Source of the DNA: Chrysemys picta bellii
Taxonomy: Eukaryota > Chordata > Testudines > Emydidae
Direction of reading: 5' to 3'
Assembly (NCBI RefSeq): GCF_011386835.1
Contig: NC_088791.1
Location: 25,022,998 to 25,086,997 of the forward strand
DNA length: 64,000 nucleotides
In this document: positions 37,863-48,495 of the stretch, piece by piece
Numbering within the stretch: position 1 is the stretch's first letter
Layout of the letters: each line of letters begins with the position of its first letter
Position numbers and translations under genes: made by a program
Notes under the pieces: generated by a model
Told to the model about the DNA's origin: nothing
Seen by the model: the letters and a program-made list of their open reading frames with translations, nothing else
Databases searched by the model: none

Positions 37863-39547
37863 TCAATGTTTGTAATGGCTCAGCCATTCCCAGTCCTTAT
37901 TCAATCCTTTGTTGATTGTGTCTAGTTTGCATATCAATTCCAGCTCAGCAGTCTCTCGTTGGAGTCTGTTTTTGAAGTTTTTCTGTTGTAATATAGCCAC
38001 CCGCAGGTCTGTCACTGAATGACCAGACAGGTTAAAGTGTTCTCCCACTGGTTTTTGAGTATTATGATTCCTGATGTCAGATTTGTGTCCATTAATTCTT
38101 TTGCGTAGAGACTGTCCTGTTTGGCCAATGTACATGGCAGAGGGGCATTGCTGGCACATGATGGCATATATCACATTGGTAGATGTGCAGGTGAACGAGC
38201 CCCTGATGGTATGGCTGATGTGATTAGGTCCTGTGATGATGTCACTTGAATAGATATGTGGACAGAGTTGGCATCGGGGTTTGTTACAAGGATAGGTTCC
38301 TGGGTTAGTGGTTTTGTTCAGTGATGTTTGGTTGCTGGTGAGTATTTGCTTTAGGTTGGGGGGTTGTCTGTAAGCGAGGACAGGTCTGTCTCCCAAGATC
38401 TGTGAGAGTAAAGGATCATCTTTCAGGATAAGTGGTAGATCTCTGATGATGCGCTGGAGAGGTTTTAGTTGGGGGCTGAAGGTGACAGCTAGTGGTGTTC
38501 TGTTATTTTCTTTGTTGGGCCTGTCTTGTAGGAGGTGACTTCTGGGTACTTGTCTGGCTCTGTCAATCTGTTTTTTCACTTCAGCAGGTGGGTATTGTAG
38601 TTTTAAGAATGCTTGATAGAGATCTTGTAGGTGCTTGTCTCTATCTGAGGGATTGGAGCAAATGCGGTTATATCTTAGAGCTTGGCTGTAGACAATGGAT
38701 CGTGTGGTGTGTCCTGGATGGAAGCTGGAGGCATGTAGGTAAGTGTAGCGGTCAGTAGGTTTCCGGTATAGGGTGGTATTTATGTGACCATCGCTTATTA
38801 GCACAGTAGTGTCCAGGAAATGGACCGCTTGTGTGGATTGATCTAGGCTGAGGTTGATGGTGGGATGGAAATTATTGAAATCATGGTGGAATTCCTCAAG
38901 GCCTTCTTTTCCATGGGTCCAGATGATGAAGATGTCATCAATGTAGCGCAAGTAGAGTAGGGGCGTTAGGGGACGAGAGCTAAGGAAGCGTTGTTCTAAG
39001 TCAGCCATAAAAATGTTGGCATACTGTGGGGCCATACGGGTACCCATAGCAGTGCCGCTGACTTGAAGGTATTTCAAATGTGAAATAGTTGTGGGTGAGG
39101 ACAAAGTCACTAAGTTCAGCCACCAGGTTAGCTGTGACATTATCGGGGATACTGTTCCTGATGGCTTGCAGGCCATCTTTGTGTGGAATATTGGTGTAGA
39201 GGGCTGGTGTTTTCTGGAAGATCACCGATGGATTGTAGTTTCCTCAGGAAGTCAGTGGTGTCTCGAAGATAGCTGGGAGTGCTGGTAGCGTAGGGTCTGA
39301 GGAGAGAGTCCACATAACCAGACAAGCCTGATGTTAGGGTGCCAATGCCTGAGATGATGGGGAGTCCAGGATTTCCAGGTTTATGGCTCTTGGGTAGCAA
39401 ATAGAATACCCCTGGTCGGGGTTCTAGGCATGTGTCTGTACAGATTTGTTCCTGTGCTTTGTCAGGGAGTTTTTATAGCAGATGGTGTAGTTTCTTTAGG
39501 TAATCCTCAGTGGGATCAGAGGATAATGGCCTGTAGAATGTGGTGTT
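37863..39547 (-). pseudogene. Penelope reverse transcriptase with GIY-YIG endonuclease, frameshifted
   Basis: The longest open part (39176-37863, 437 residues) has RT motif YIDD at residues 78-81 (LRYIDDIFIIW), a Cys-rich linker (C297, C302, C305) and a C-terminal GIY-YIG nuclease (VIYAIMCQQCPSAMYIGQTG, residues 335-354; conserved Glu in VGEHF near 379). Upstream RT sequence continues in other frames: LYTNIPHKDGLQAIRNSIPD (within 39001-39225) and LPKSHKPGNPGLPIISGIG (within 39140-39400), then QLSNTTFYRPLSSDP to about 39547. At least two frameshifts and one stop therefore separate the pieces. The N-terminus is absent. It would have nicked target DNA and primed reverse transcription. Confidence 0.93.
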
Positions 39548-39555
39548 AGACAGCT

Positions 39556-39832
39556 GTGCCCCTCTGCCATGTACATTAGCCAAACCGGACAGTCTCTACG
39601 CAAAAGAATTAATGGACACAAATCTGACATCAGGAATCATAATACTCAAAAACCAGTGGGAGAACACTTTAACCTGTCTGGCCATTCAATGACAGACCTG
39701 CGGGTGGCTATCTTACAACAGAAAAACTTCAAAAACAGACTCCAACGAGAGACTGCTGAGCTGGAATTGATATGCAAACTAGATACAATCAACTCAGGAT
39801 TGAATAAGGACTGGGAATGGCTGAGCCATTAG
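39556..39832 (+). pseudogene. Second, inverted copy of the Penelope GIY-YIG domain
   Basis: Encodes MYISQTGQSLRKRINGHKSD and continues to DWEWLSH and a stop. It differs from the minus-strand copy at only three residues over about 87 (YIS for YIG, one M for V, one S for K). The junction with the inverted RT copy lies near 39550. YIS replaces the conserved YIG glycine, so the domain is probably inactive. The high similarity shows that both halves arose at about the same time. Confidence 0.9.
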
Positions 39833-40037
39833 ATTCAATGTTTGTATCTCCCCTTGTAAGTATTCTCACACTTCTTATCAAACTATCTGTACTGGGCTAT
39901 CTTGATTATCACTTCAAAAGTTTTTTTCTCTTACTTAATTGGCCTCTCAGAGTTGGTAAGACAACTCCCACCTGTTCATGCTCTCTGTATGTGTGTATAT
40001 ATATATCTCCTCAATATATGTTCCACTCTATATGCAT

Positions 40038-40075
40038 CCGAAGAAGTGGGCTGTAGCCCACGAAAGCTTATGCTC
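40038..40075 (+). other. Hammerhead-like stem-loop core in the Penelope 3' tail
   Basis: CCGAAGA, then an A, a 6-bp stem GTGGGC/GCCCAC with loop TGTA, then GAAA and AGC-TTAT-GCT-C. The order matches a type I hammerhead core (C-U-G-A-N-G-A, stem II, G-A-A-A, short stem III, H17), except that U4 is C here and one A is extra at the base of stem II. Penelope-like elements are known to carry hammerhead motifs. Activity is not shown. Confidence 0.4.
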
Positions 40076-40687
40076 TAATAAATTTGTTAGTCTCTAAGGT
40101 GCCACAAGTACTCCTGTTCTTTTTATTTTGCAAGTGTCATTTTCAGGAGTTATTAGGTTTTAAATCAAAGCAGATAATTTCTCTAAAAGACCAGATAATT
40201 ATAGTGCTCATATGCACCACTAATGACCTCTTCCATACAGGTTGCTCCATTCAGATTTGACGCTAAACTTCAAACTACATTGTTGACAATGGTAGGTCTC
40301 TTTTGATGTTTTGGAGACTGGGGCAGCTATTGAGAAGTGGCCGTAGGAATTCATGCCGCTCCTTTATTGCTGTGGTGCTGGCTGATGTTCAGTGGCCAGT
40401 AGGAGGCCTTTTATTAGCAGACTAGATTAGCCAGCATTGAAAATATTTAAACCTTCTGATCGGTTGGTGGTGCAGTGTAATCAGCAAATGACTCAGATAA
40501 GATTGTGAATTGTGACTGGCCGTCAAAGGACATCTTTTTAAAAAATCAGGAGGAGATTTTGTGTTTAACCCTACTTTTAAAATTTGGGTTCCGGAAAATA
40601 AATCCTGCCAGTTTATTCCTAAACCTGGAACCGTTAATAATAAACCACTTAGTTCTCCTCGGTAACTACTGGCTGTCTTACTCTTGG

Positions 40688-40905
40688 TGAGAGGAAGGAT
40701 GGTCCAGTGGTTAGGCCACGAACTTGGGAAGCCATAGGTTCAAGTTATTCCTCCACCACAGACTTCCTGTATGACCCTGGACAAATCACTTAGCCTTTCT
40801 GCCTCAGTTCCCCATGTGTAAAATGGGGCTAACAGTATTTCCCTACCTTACAGCGGTGTTGTAAGGATAAAAGCGTGTAAGGTGCTCAGATACCTGGTAG
40901 TGAGT
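40688..40905 (+). mobile_element. MIR-like (tRNA-derived CORE) SINE
   Basis: The head TGGTCCAGTGGTTAGGCCAC and AGGTTCAAGTTATTCC carry A- and B-box-like tRNA promoter sequence. They are followed by 'CTGGACAAATCACTTAGCC', 'CCATGTGTAAAATGGGGCT' and 'GGTGTTGTAAGGATAAAAG', the standard order of MIR-type elements. It is well preserved for an old family. Confidence 0.8.
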
Positions 40906-41569
40906 GTCATATAAGTGTAGTATAAGAAACAGATAGTTCCTTAGCCACCCAGATTTTGAATAGAAATCCAGCTGTCCAAAGATGTAGAGATGCTTGTTAT
41001 CAATAGTTACCTGCCCTTTGCATATGAATAACACAACACTACTGAGCAGCTCTTTACCAAACTGTTTCAGGTACATCTCTGGAATAAAGAAAAAGGGAAA
41101 ATTATGGGTTACAGCTCAGTTAAGGAGTCCTTTTGCATGTTGGAAAGGATAGGTGGGATTTGGAACTGCGGAGTGAACCTGATTTCTAGGGGCAACAAAT
41201 TATTCCCCCACAAAATGCAAACCCTGTAACAACGAGAGTGGGTTTCATTGCTTTTGTGCCATGTCCATGGATCATCATTTCTGTGTTCCAAGTCTTGGCT
41301 GGCCTCCTCAGCAGGCCTGGAAGTCACATCCACTCATGATATAGCTGAAAGGTGGGCAAGCAGCAAGTAGGCAGGAGGACAAAACCCAAAGGGCTCACAC
41401 ACCATGCAGACGGTCTTGAAAAGGGGAGCTTTCCAACAGCCACCTCTGCTGAAGAGGGAGGAAGGTGGTGAGACCTAGGAATTCTGTGCTAAGGGTGCTA
41501 AGACATAGGTATGGGGTGTCTGGGAGACACTCAGCATAGGGATGGGAACAGGTTAGATAATTAAGTTAC

Positions 41570-41880
41570 ATTGGAATGAGTGTGTGCGTGTAACGGAAAG
41601 GGAGAAAGAAGTGAGATTGGTGAGTGTGGGCTGAGGGACAAGAAAAGAAAAGAATAGCTGTAGACAAGAGATCTAGTGAATAAGCAAAGTGATCTGAGAT
41701 AAGGAGCAGAGATTGCATAGCAAGAAAAGATGGGTGGAGAAAGAGCTTGGAAGAACACTGGGAAATAGGGAAAAGACACAGGACAAGAAAATATGAGGGG
41801 GAGAATGAGATGGAACACAGAAAGAATTAGAGAATGAAGGGGAAGGTAGCAAAGAGAGAAACAGACTAGACTTTACATAT
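41570..41880 (+). repeat. Purine-rich tract, about 300 bp
   Basis: The plus strand is strongly enriched in A and G (for example GGGAAATAGGGAAAAGACAC and GGGGGAGAATGAGATGG). The minus-strand frames across it are compositional, rich in Ser, Phe, Leu and Pro. No gene or known repeat was recognised. Confidence 0.6.
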
Positions 41881-42244
41881 GTGTATATGCATATTGCACA
41901 TACATGTGCCATACACTTCTTACACTGTAAGAGTACATTCACCCTGACATGTGAATATGCAAACTGCAATAAATCCCTGGTATGATTTGCATTTTGTCTT
42001 TGAGTGTATATAAGGAGGGGGCGAGAACAGTATGTTGAATGCATCTATTCAAATTATTTTCCATATTAAAAAATATGAATATAAAGGAAATAATCTCTAG
42101 GTTGTACTTTTATAATAAAATCTAAAAATGAAAGAAATTCTGTACATTGAGAGGTCTGTGGCCAGGTGTGATTACTATTTATTGTGCAAAATTTAAACTT
42201 TCACTGTTGCATTCTTCTGCCATTCCCCACATCTGTTTGTTTTG

Positions 42245-42400
42245 CCCGCTTGTAGCATCTTATCATCTGCCAAGTTTGTAAGCACTCTGAGGCAGGACTG
42301 TCTTTGTACTTCGTGTCTGTACAGCACCTGCCACAAGGGGGTACTGAACCCTCACTGGGACCTATAGACACAATAGCAATACAAATAATAACTGGCTCTG
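42245..42400 (+). mobile_element. SINE 3' tail fragment (MIR-like)
   Basis: 'GTCTGTACAGCACCTGCCAC', then 'GGGACCTATAGACACAATAGC' and 'AATACAAATAATAA', is the 3' part of the reptilian MIR-like SINE family. It lies about 130 bases upstream of the next MAGI2 exon. Confidence 0.6.
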
Positions 42401-42493
42401 TGCACCTATTTGTTTTTGTTTTTTTTTATTTACCTGGGAAATTCTTGAAAATGTGGCCATCTGTTTGTCTGTGGATACCACCGCCTACTGTAA

Positions 42494-42718
<225 letters not shown>

Positions 42719-44073
42719 TAATTAAGCCTTAAAGCCCGGGAAGAAAGTTATGTTACCTCCAGTTAGTTTGAAGAGTTTTTGTTTTGAAGCTTGCATGTGT
42801 TGTACAAAAAGGTTACAGCTGCAACCCTAGAACTAGCTAGAATATTATCTGAATTCTTGAAAACAATCTAATTGTGGATGTATGTTTCAAAGAACCTAAA
42901 GAAACCTGATGGCATAGGGAGTACTGCAGTGTGTGTGCTATAGACTTGTGGAAGAACTGCCTTCTGACATGGATGTAAAATACTCACTAAAAGGCCTGAT
43001 TTTGAGCTCACTCCTTTTTATATTATTGATTTCCACTGACTTCAATTGAGTTACTCCTTATTTTCACAAGTGTAAGAGAACAAAATCAAGTCCTTAGCCA
43101 GTGGGAAATAAGTGACTCACAAACTGTCATCTTGTGTATTCATTTATACCTGTAGTGAGTGACTGCAAAAATGGATGTAAAATGCCACCACTGGAGCGAA
43201 GGGAGAAATTTGATTTGATACTGTTTTGCACAGATATAAGTGACTATGCAAGGTAGGGGAGAACCAAGCTCCAAAGGGCTCAGTTTGTCAGATGCAGACA
43301 AGGTAACAGACTCATTATTGTGGGCATCACCCTACAAACCAATCAGTGGAGTTTCTTTGATGTGAGCTTCATGTAATTTAAGTTGAAAGAGCTGCAGTGC
43401 TAGTATATGAATTCCATTGCATTAATGAAACTGTGACTTTAAGTCCCAGTAGCAGAATACTAGTGTGGATAGGAATGTCAAATACAGAAACCAATGAGAT
43501 CACTTGCTGATCGGTGTGCTTTTTAGATGACCTTCAGCTCTGTCGGTGCTATCAGCTTAACTCATACTGAGTATAATGCTCTTCTACTGGTATACAGCGG
43601 AAATTGGCAGACAACTGGCCCTGGATAATGCTGCCCCTATGTCAGTAAATGAATTCAATGTGAAGAAACACCTAAATGTACAGGAAGAGCACAGGTCAGC
43701 TCTTCTTAGCAGATACTCCTTAAAGCATTCACCCGTTCCAAATAGCAATTAGATCCATACGTCCAGTTCAAATTTGTTCAGACTCTTTCTTTTGTTCAGA
43801 AAGAGATTTAAAGTTAGTGGCATACATTACCCAGAGATCTGTTTTGTAAATCTCTTCAGGCATGGGTTATGTAGTGCATAATCCATGCTATGCCATTGAA
43901 AGCAGCCTTGTACAGGCATTTAGCTAACAGAAATGTATACTAGCAAATAGGTCCACCCCTGGTGACACTGATTAATTTACATAGAAAAGAAAAAGCAGAA
44001 GCACATACGAAATGTTGAGTGCTGCAACATGGGCAGACTCTGGAGCTGCTGGTGAGAAGGGATTGTTCTAGAG

Positions 44074-44668
44074 CAGCGGTGGGCAAACTTTTTGGCCCGA
44101 GGGCCACATTGGGGTTCCAAAACTGTATGGAGGGCCGGGTAGGGAAGGCTGTGCCTCCCCAAACAGCCTGGCCCCCATCCCCATCCACCCCGTGACTGCC
44201 CCTCCCGGAACCTCACCCCCTATCCAACCCCTCCTGCCCCCTGTCCCCTGACTGCCCTGACTCCTATCCACACCCCTGCCTCCTGACAAGCCTCCCGGGA
44301 CTCCCACGTCTATCCAACCCCCCCGTTCCCCATCCCCTGACCGCCGCCCCGACCTTCACCCCATCCAACCACACCCTCCTCCCTGACTGCCCCCTGGGAC
44401 TCCCTGCCTCTTATCCACCCCCCCTGCTCCCCGCCCCCTTACCATGCCGCTCAGAGAAGCAGGACTGGCAGCCGCGCTGCCTAGCTGGAGCCAGCCACGC
44501 TGTTGCGCTGCACGGCAGGAGCCCGCCGCCTAGAGCGCTGGCAGCACGGCGAGCTGAGGCTGCAGGGGAGGGGGGGCAACAGGGGAGGAGCTGGGGGCTA
44601 GCCTCCCCAGCCGGGAGCTCAAGCGTCGGGCAGGACATTGCCCGTGGGCCATAGTTTGCCAACCTCTG
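44074..44668. mobile_element. hAT MITE, 595 bp, GC-rich
   Basis: The ends are CAGCGGTGGGCAAACTTTTT and, on the minus strand, CAGAGGTTGGCAAACTATGG. The 8-base duplication TTCTAGAG flanks it (44066-44073 and 44669-44676). The interior is very C-rich on the plus strand (repeated 'CCCCTGACTGCCC' and 'CTATCCAACCCC' units). The long minus-strand frames through it are compositional. Confidence 0.92.
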
Positions 44669-45235
44669 TTCTAGAGGTTACGGCACAGGTAACATGAGGC
44701 TTGGATTCCCCATTAATAAAAAGGGGTAATAGTATCTAATAGCTTTGTGAAGTGCACTCAGGTGAAAAGTGCTATAGAAATGCTATGCAGTAGTATTAAT
44801 GTATGATTTGACTGGTGTTTGTAAGTGTCGCATAGGCATGAGGGATCATATTTTCAAACCAGCCTCTGAAATTGTGAAGCACAAATCACACTTGTACATG
44901 CAAACTGTGCTTGTAGACATGTAAATATGCAATGTACACACAACAGTGCTGTTTGTGCCTTCAGCCTCAAACTTTTTGAATGCAAATTTAGAGGTATTTT
45001 TGACAATTTGTCCTAAATTAGACAAACATTTAAAAAAAGTATGCTAAAAGAATCAAACTTTGAAAATAGTCATAGGTATAAAATAGTCAATTGTTATGGA
45101 AAGTTGAATAAATAGTCAATAGTAAATTGTTAAATTAACAAAAAAGCTCTAGATCAAATTAACTAGTTAATAGTAATGCCACTTTATCTTATAAAAGGAA
45201 CTAACAATGGCTTGATAGACAGCTGTTGAGGACAG

Positions 45236-45358
45236 TTTGTGTGTGTGTATATGTACATATTATATATATATATATATATATGAGTCTAGAAGTACATGTG
45301 TGTGTGTATGGGTGTGTGTGTGCATATATATATATATATATATATTACACACACACCA
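45236..45358. repeat. TA/TG microsatellite cluster
   Basis: Two alternating runs of (TA)n and (TG)n lie about 45236-45282 and 45296-45358, the second ending in a CA run. They are self-complementary and likely polymorphic. No coding content. Confidence 0.9.
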
Positions 45359-46369
45359 ACCCTTTTTAAACATGTGCTGGTTTTTTCGCTGATCAGTTTG
45401 AGACAGATCGTGGCCCCACTTGTCCAGCTGCAGCCCCGCCTGTCCCTACACCAGCTATGCACACTGTGTGTAGTAGCATCTAGGAATAAGTAGCTTCTGC
45501 AGAGTTGCTCTATCCCCTCTTGTGCTTGTGAGCAGAGCCCAGGCACTCCCTCCCTCCCTCCCGTCCCACACACACATAAATGTACATCCCAGACATTGGG
45601 GGAAATAATCTGTATCACTAAGCCTAGTGCAGGGTATTGCTTCTTCCCTCAACCCAGAGCAAGGGGAAACCTGAAAGCAGATTAGTCTCCCTTGTTTGTG
45701 GTGAATCTACAGTCTAGCACTTTATTTGTATGTTGTATGCCTTTCCCTACCCTTCCTCTTTTTAGATGTTGGGTGTTTGGGGAAGGGACTGGGTTTCTAC
45801 AGTGTACAGTTGTAGAGCTCTTAGGCTATTTTGCATGCTACTGTGATATAAATGATAATAAGAGCTGGTTAATATGTATTTATAAAGGTTGGCTCCACTG
45901 TCCATGACCCTACCTGACAGTTCAAACCTCCATTTGACTTCAAAAGCAGCAGGAGCAAACAAAAGCATTTTAAATCTTGTTGCAACAGTTTATCATCCCA
46001 TAACTGTAATGAAAGCAGTAAGATTCTTCAGTCTCCCAAAATGAAAAGTTTCCAAATATCAGTAGTTATAGGCTTTTAAAAGAAACTATGAACCACAGCA
46101 GCTCTTTGCCCAGTTCAGTTGAGTTTTAAATAACAGATTTGTCAGCCTGAGTTGTAAAAGTGACCAAGATTATAGATCTCAGAAGAGATCAAATGAAGTC
46201 CAGTAGGTTCAGATGTCTTAAAATCTAATTATGATAATAATTATAATAAAAGCAACAAAACATAAATAATTGGAGGTAGAGTGTTACAAAAATGATTATT
46301 GTCTACCTTTGCCCTTTATTAAATGCCACACTATGACAGCTCTTTAATCTCCAGTTTCCCATTATGCAG

Positions 46370-46526
46370 AGCTGAACAGTCCAGCTTCAGCACCAAGCTC
46401 AGAGAAACAGAGCCCCATGGCACAGCAACACAGCCCCATGGCTCAGCAGAGCCCTGTAGCACACCACAGTCCCGTAGTACAGCCACCACCGCCACAACCG
46501 CTCCAGTTACAAGGACATGAAAACAG
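46370..46526 (+). CDS. MAGI2: MAGI2 exon: Ser/Pro/Gln-rich linker
   Basis: Encodes LNSPASAPSSEKQSPMAQQ, HSPMAQQSPVAHHSPVVQ and PPPPQPLQLQGHEN. This is the disordered linker after PDZ5. It holds four short tandem units of the form S-P-(M/V)-(A/V)-(Q/H)-(Q/H), matched in DNA by repeated AGCCCCATGGC(A/T)CAGCA. Such in-frame repeats vary in number between species. The acceptor is CATTATGCAG, ending 46369, and the donor GTAAGA follows 46526. Phases 1 in and 2 out. Confidence 0.95.
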
Positions 46527-47470
46527 GTAAGAGCAGCTGCTCCACGTTCTGCTTCCTTTCGGTACAGTGTGAGACCTGATCCAATCGACCTTCTCTCTGT
46601 TTCTAACTACTGTGACATATCATGTTACCTGTTGCCAACATTCGAGGGGCAACATTTATAAAACATAAATTGTGTGTTCGATTAAACTGAAAAGTATCGT
46701 TCACCTACATGTGTGAGAGACGTCAGTCTACACAAGGAGCAAAACTTTCCCGAAACAGGGAGCGCTGTGTTCAAACTTCAGATTCTCAGAACTATTTACT
46801 GGCGTGATATTTTTTGCCAGAGAACTAAAGCATATTCTAGTATCTCTTGCTCATAACTTCATTGTTAATAAACTTCATTTTTATGTTCCTGACATTTACG
46901 AAACACATTTATATCTAGTATGCTCTTGGTGAAATGGCCTTCTTTTTAACCCTCACACCCACCTCCATGTCTTCTGCATCGTAAAGCACTGTTGTCAATA
47001 CAATATTTTTCAGTTCAACAACGGATTTTATCTACAGCAAACTGATTTTTCCCCAGCTGATTTCTCTAGTTTAGCTCTCAATACATGTATGATTTTTTGT
47101 GTATACGACATAGTTTGAATGAAATGATACAGTGTATTACTTAGTGGGCTAGGAGGAAATCTAGAGTGTTGTGACCAGCTACATTCTGATCAGAATGTAT
47201 TTGAAATAGATTTAGGTTGTGGAATATTACAATAGTTCTTACATTATGTGATTTTCTGTCAACATTATTTTGTCACTGGATTAATTTTTTGGCTTGTCAG
47301 ATAAAACTGATTACACTGTCAGTCTTTATGCTAAACTTGACCGAGTAATGTACCTCAGCCAGACCATGACCCATAAACAATAAATGCCAGTGCCGGAGTT
47401 TCTGCATTTTATTGTAGATCAGGTGCTATGCCCTGTCAGTCACCTATGCTTAATACAGAAATCATATTTA

Positions 47471-48495
47471 TAGAGCTGTCAAACAATTTAAAAAATTAAT
47501 CGCGATTAATCACGAGATTAAAAAAATGTGATTAATGGCGGTTTTAATTGCACTGTTAAACAACAATAGAATACCATTTATTTAAAGATTTTTAGATGTT
47601 TTCTACATTTTCAAATATATTGATTTCAGTTGCAGCACAGAATACAAAGTGTACAGTGCTCACTTTATATTATTATTTTTTATTACAAATATAAATAGTA
47701 TTTTTCAATTCACCTCATACAAGTACTTTAGTGCAATCTCTTTATTGTGAAAGTGCAACTTACAAATGTAGATTTTTTTTTACATAACTGCACTGAAAAA
47801 TAAAGCAATGTAAAACTTTAGAGCCTACAAGTCCACTCAGTCCTACTTCCATACTGATGACAGAAGCATGGAATCATGTCCTCTGGAGTGGTGGCAAAGT
47901 ATGAAGGGGCATACAAATGTTTAGCATACTTGGCACGTAAATATCTTGCAACACCGGCTTCAAAAGTGCCATGCAAACACCTGTTCTCACTTTCAGGTGA
48001 CATTGTAAATAAGAAGCAGGCAGCAGTATCTCCTGTAAATATAAACAAACTTGTTTATCTTAACGATTGGCTGAACAAGTAGGACTGAGTGGACTTGTAG
48101 GCGCTAAAGTTTTACATTGTTTTGTTTATGAGTGAAGTTATGTAACAAAAAAAATCAACATTTGTAAATTGCACTTTCACTAAAGAGGTTCTTGTATGAG
48201 GTGAATTGAAAAATACTATTTCTTTTATTTATCTTTTTTACAGTGCAAATATTTATAATAAAAAATAATAATATAAAGTGAGCACTGTACACTTTGTAAT
48301 CTGTGTTGTAATTGAAATCAATATATTTGAAAATATAGAAAAACAGTCAAAAATATTTATAATACATTTAAATTGGTATTCTAATATTGTTTAACAGTGT
48401 GATTAAAACTACAATTAATCACGATTAATTTTTTTAATCTAGTTAATTTGTTTTGAGTTAATCACTTGGGTTACCTGTGATCAATTGACAGCCCT
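47471..48495 (+). mobile_element. hAT fold-back element with retained transposase C-terminus
   Basis: The left end (AGAGCTGTCAAACAATTT) and right end (...AATTGACAGCCCT) are inverted. Arms of about 380 bases (47471-47849 and 48080-48495) are near-complementary over their whole length; both contain, for example, 'TAGAATACCATTTATTT', or its inverse, and 'CAAGTCCACTCAGTCCTAC' or its inverse. CATATTTA flanks both ends (47463-47470, 48496-48503), apart from one extra T at the left. The central 230 bases code for a hAT transposase fragment. Confidence 0.85.
47876..48082 (+). pseudogene. hAT transposase C-terminal dimerisation region remnant
   Basis: The frame reads LAYLARKYLATPASKVPCK, then HLFSLSGDIVNKKQAAVSPV and NINKLVYLNDWLNK before a stop. 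The order P-A-S-x-x-P-C-x-x-x-F-S-x-x-G-x-I-V-x-K-K, then L-S-P-like and N-x-x-K-L-V-x-L, is the hATC dimerisation motif of hAT transposases. The rest of the transposase is missing; this is a fragment between the inverted arms, not a working gene. Confidence 0.85.

Larger units (their letters stand above)
37710..40118. mobile_element. Penelope-like retroelement, 2.4 kb, inverted double copy
   Basis: CTTTTTATTTTGCAAGT occurs at 37693-37709 and 40119-40135, an apparent 17-base target duplication (part of it could be element sequence). Between them: a short fold-back of two 3' tails (about 37710-37850), then a minus-strand RT plus GIY-YIG coding region (37863-39547), then a plus-strand copy of the GIY-YIG region with a complete 3' untranslated tail (39556-40118). 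So two copies of the 3' half lie tail-outward in one insertion. RT joined to a GIY-YIG endonuclease defines Penelope-like elements. Confidence 0.9.

Noticed and set aside
44411..44662. Minus-strand frames of about 80 codons, Ala/Pro/Gly-rich
   Set aside because: They fall inside a hAT MITE and reflect its GC-rich repeats.
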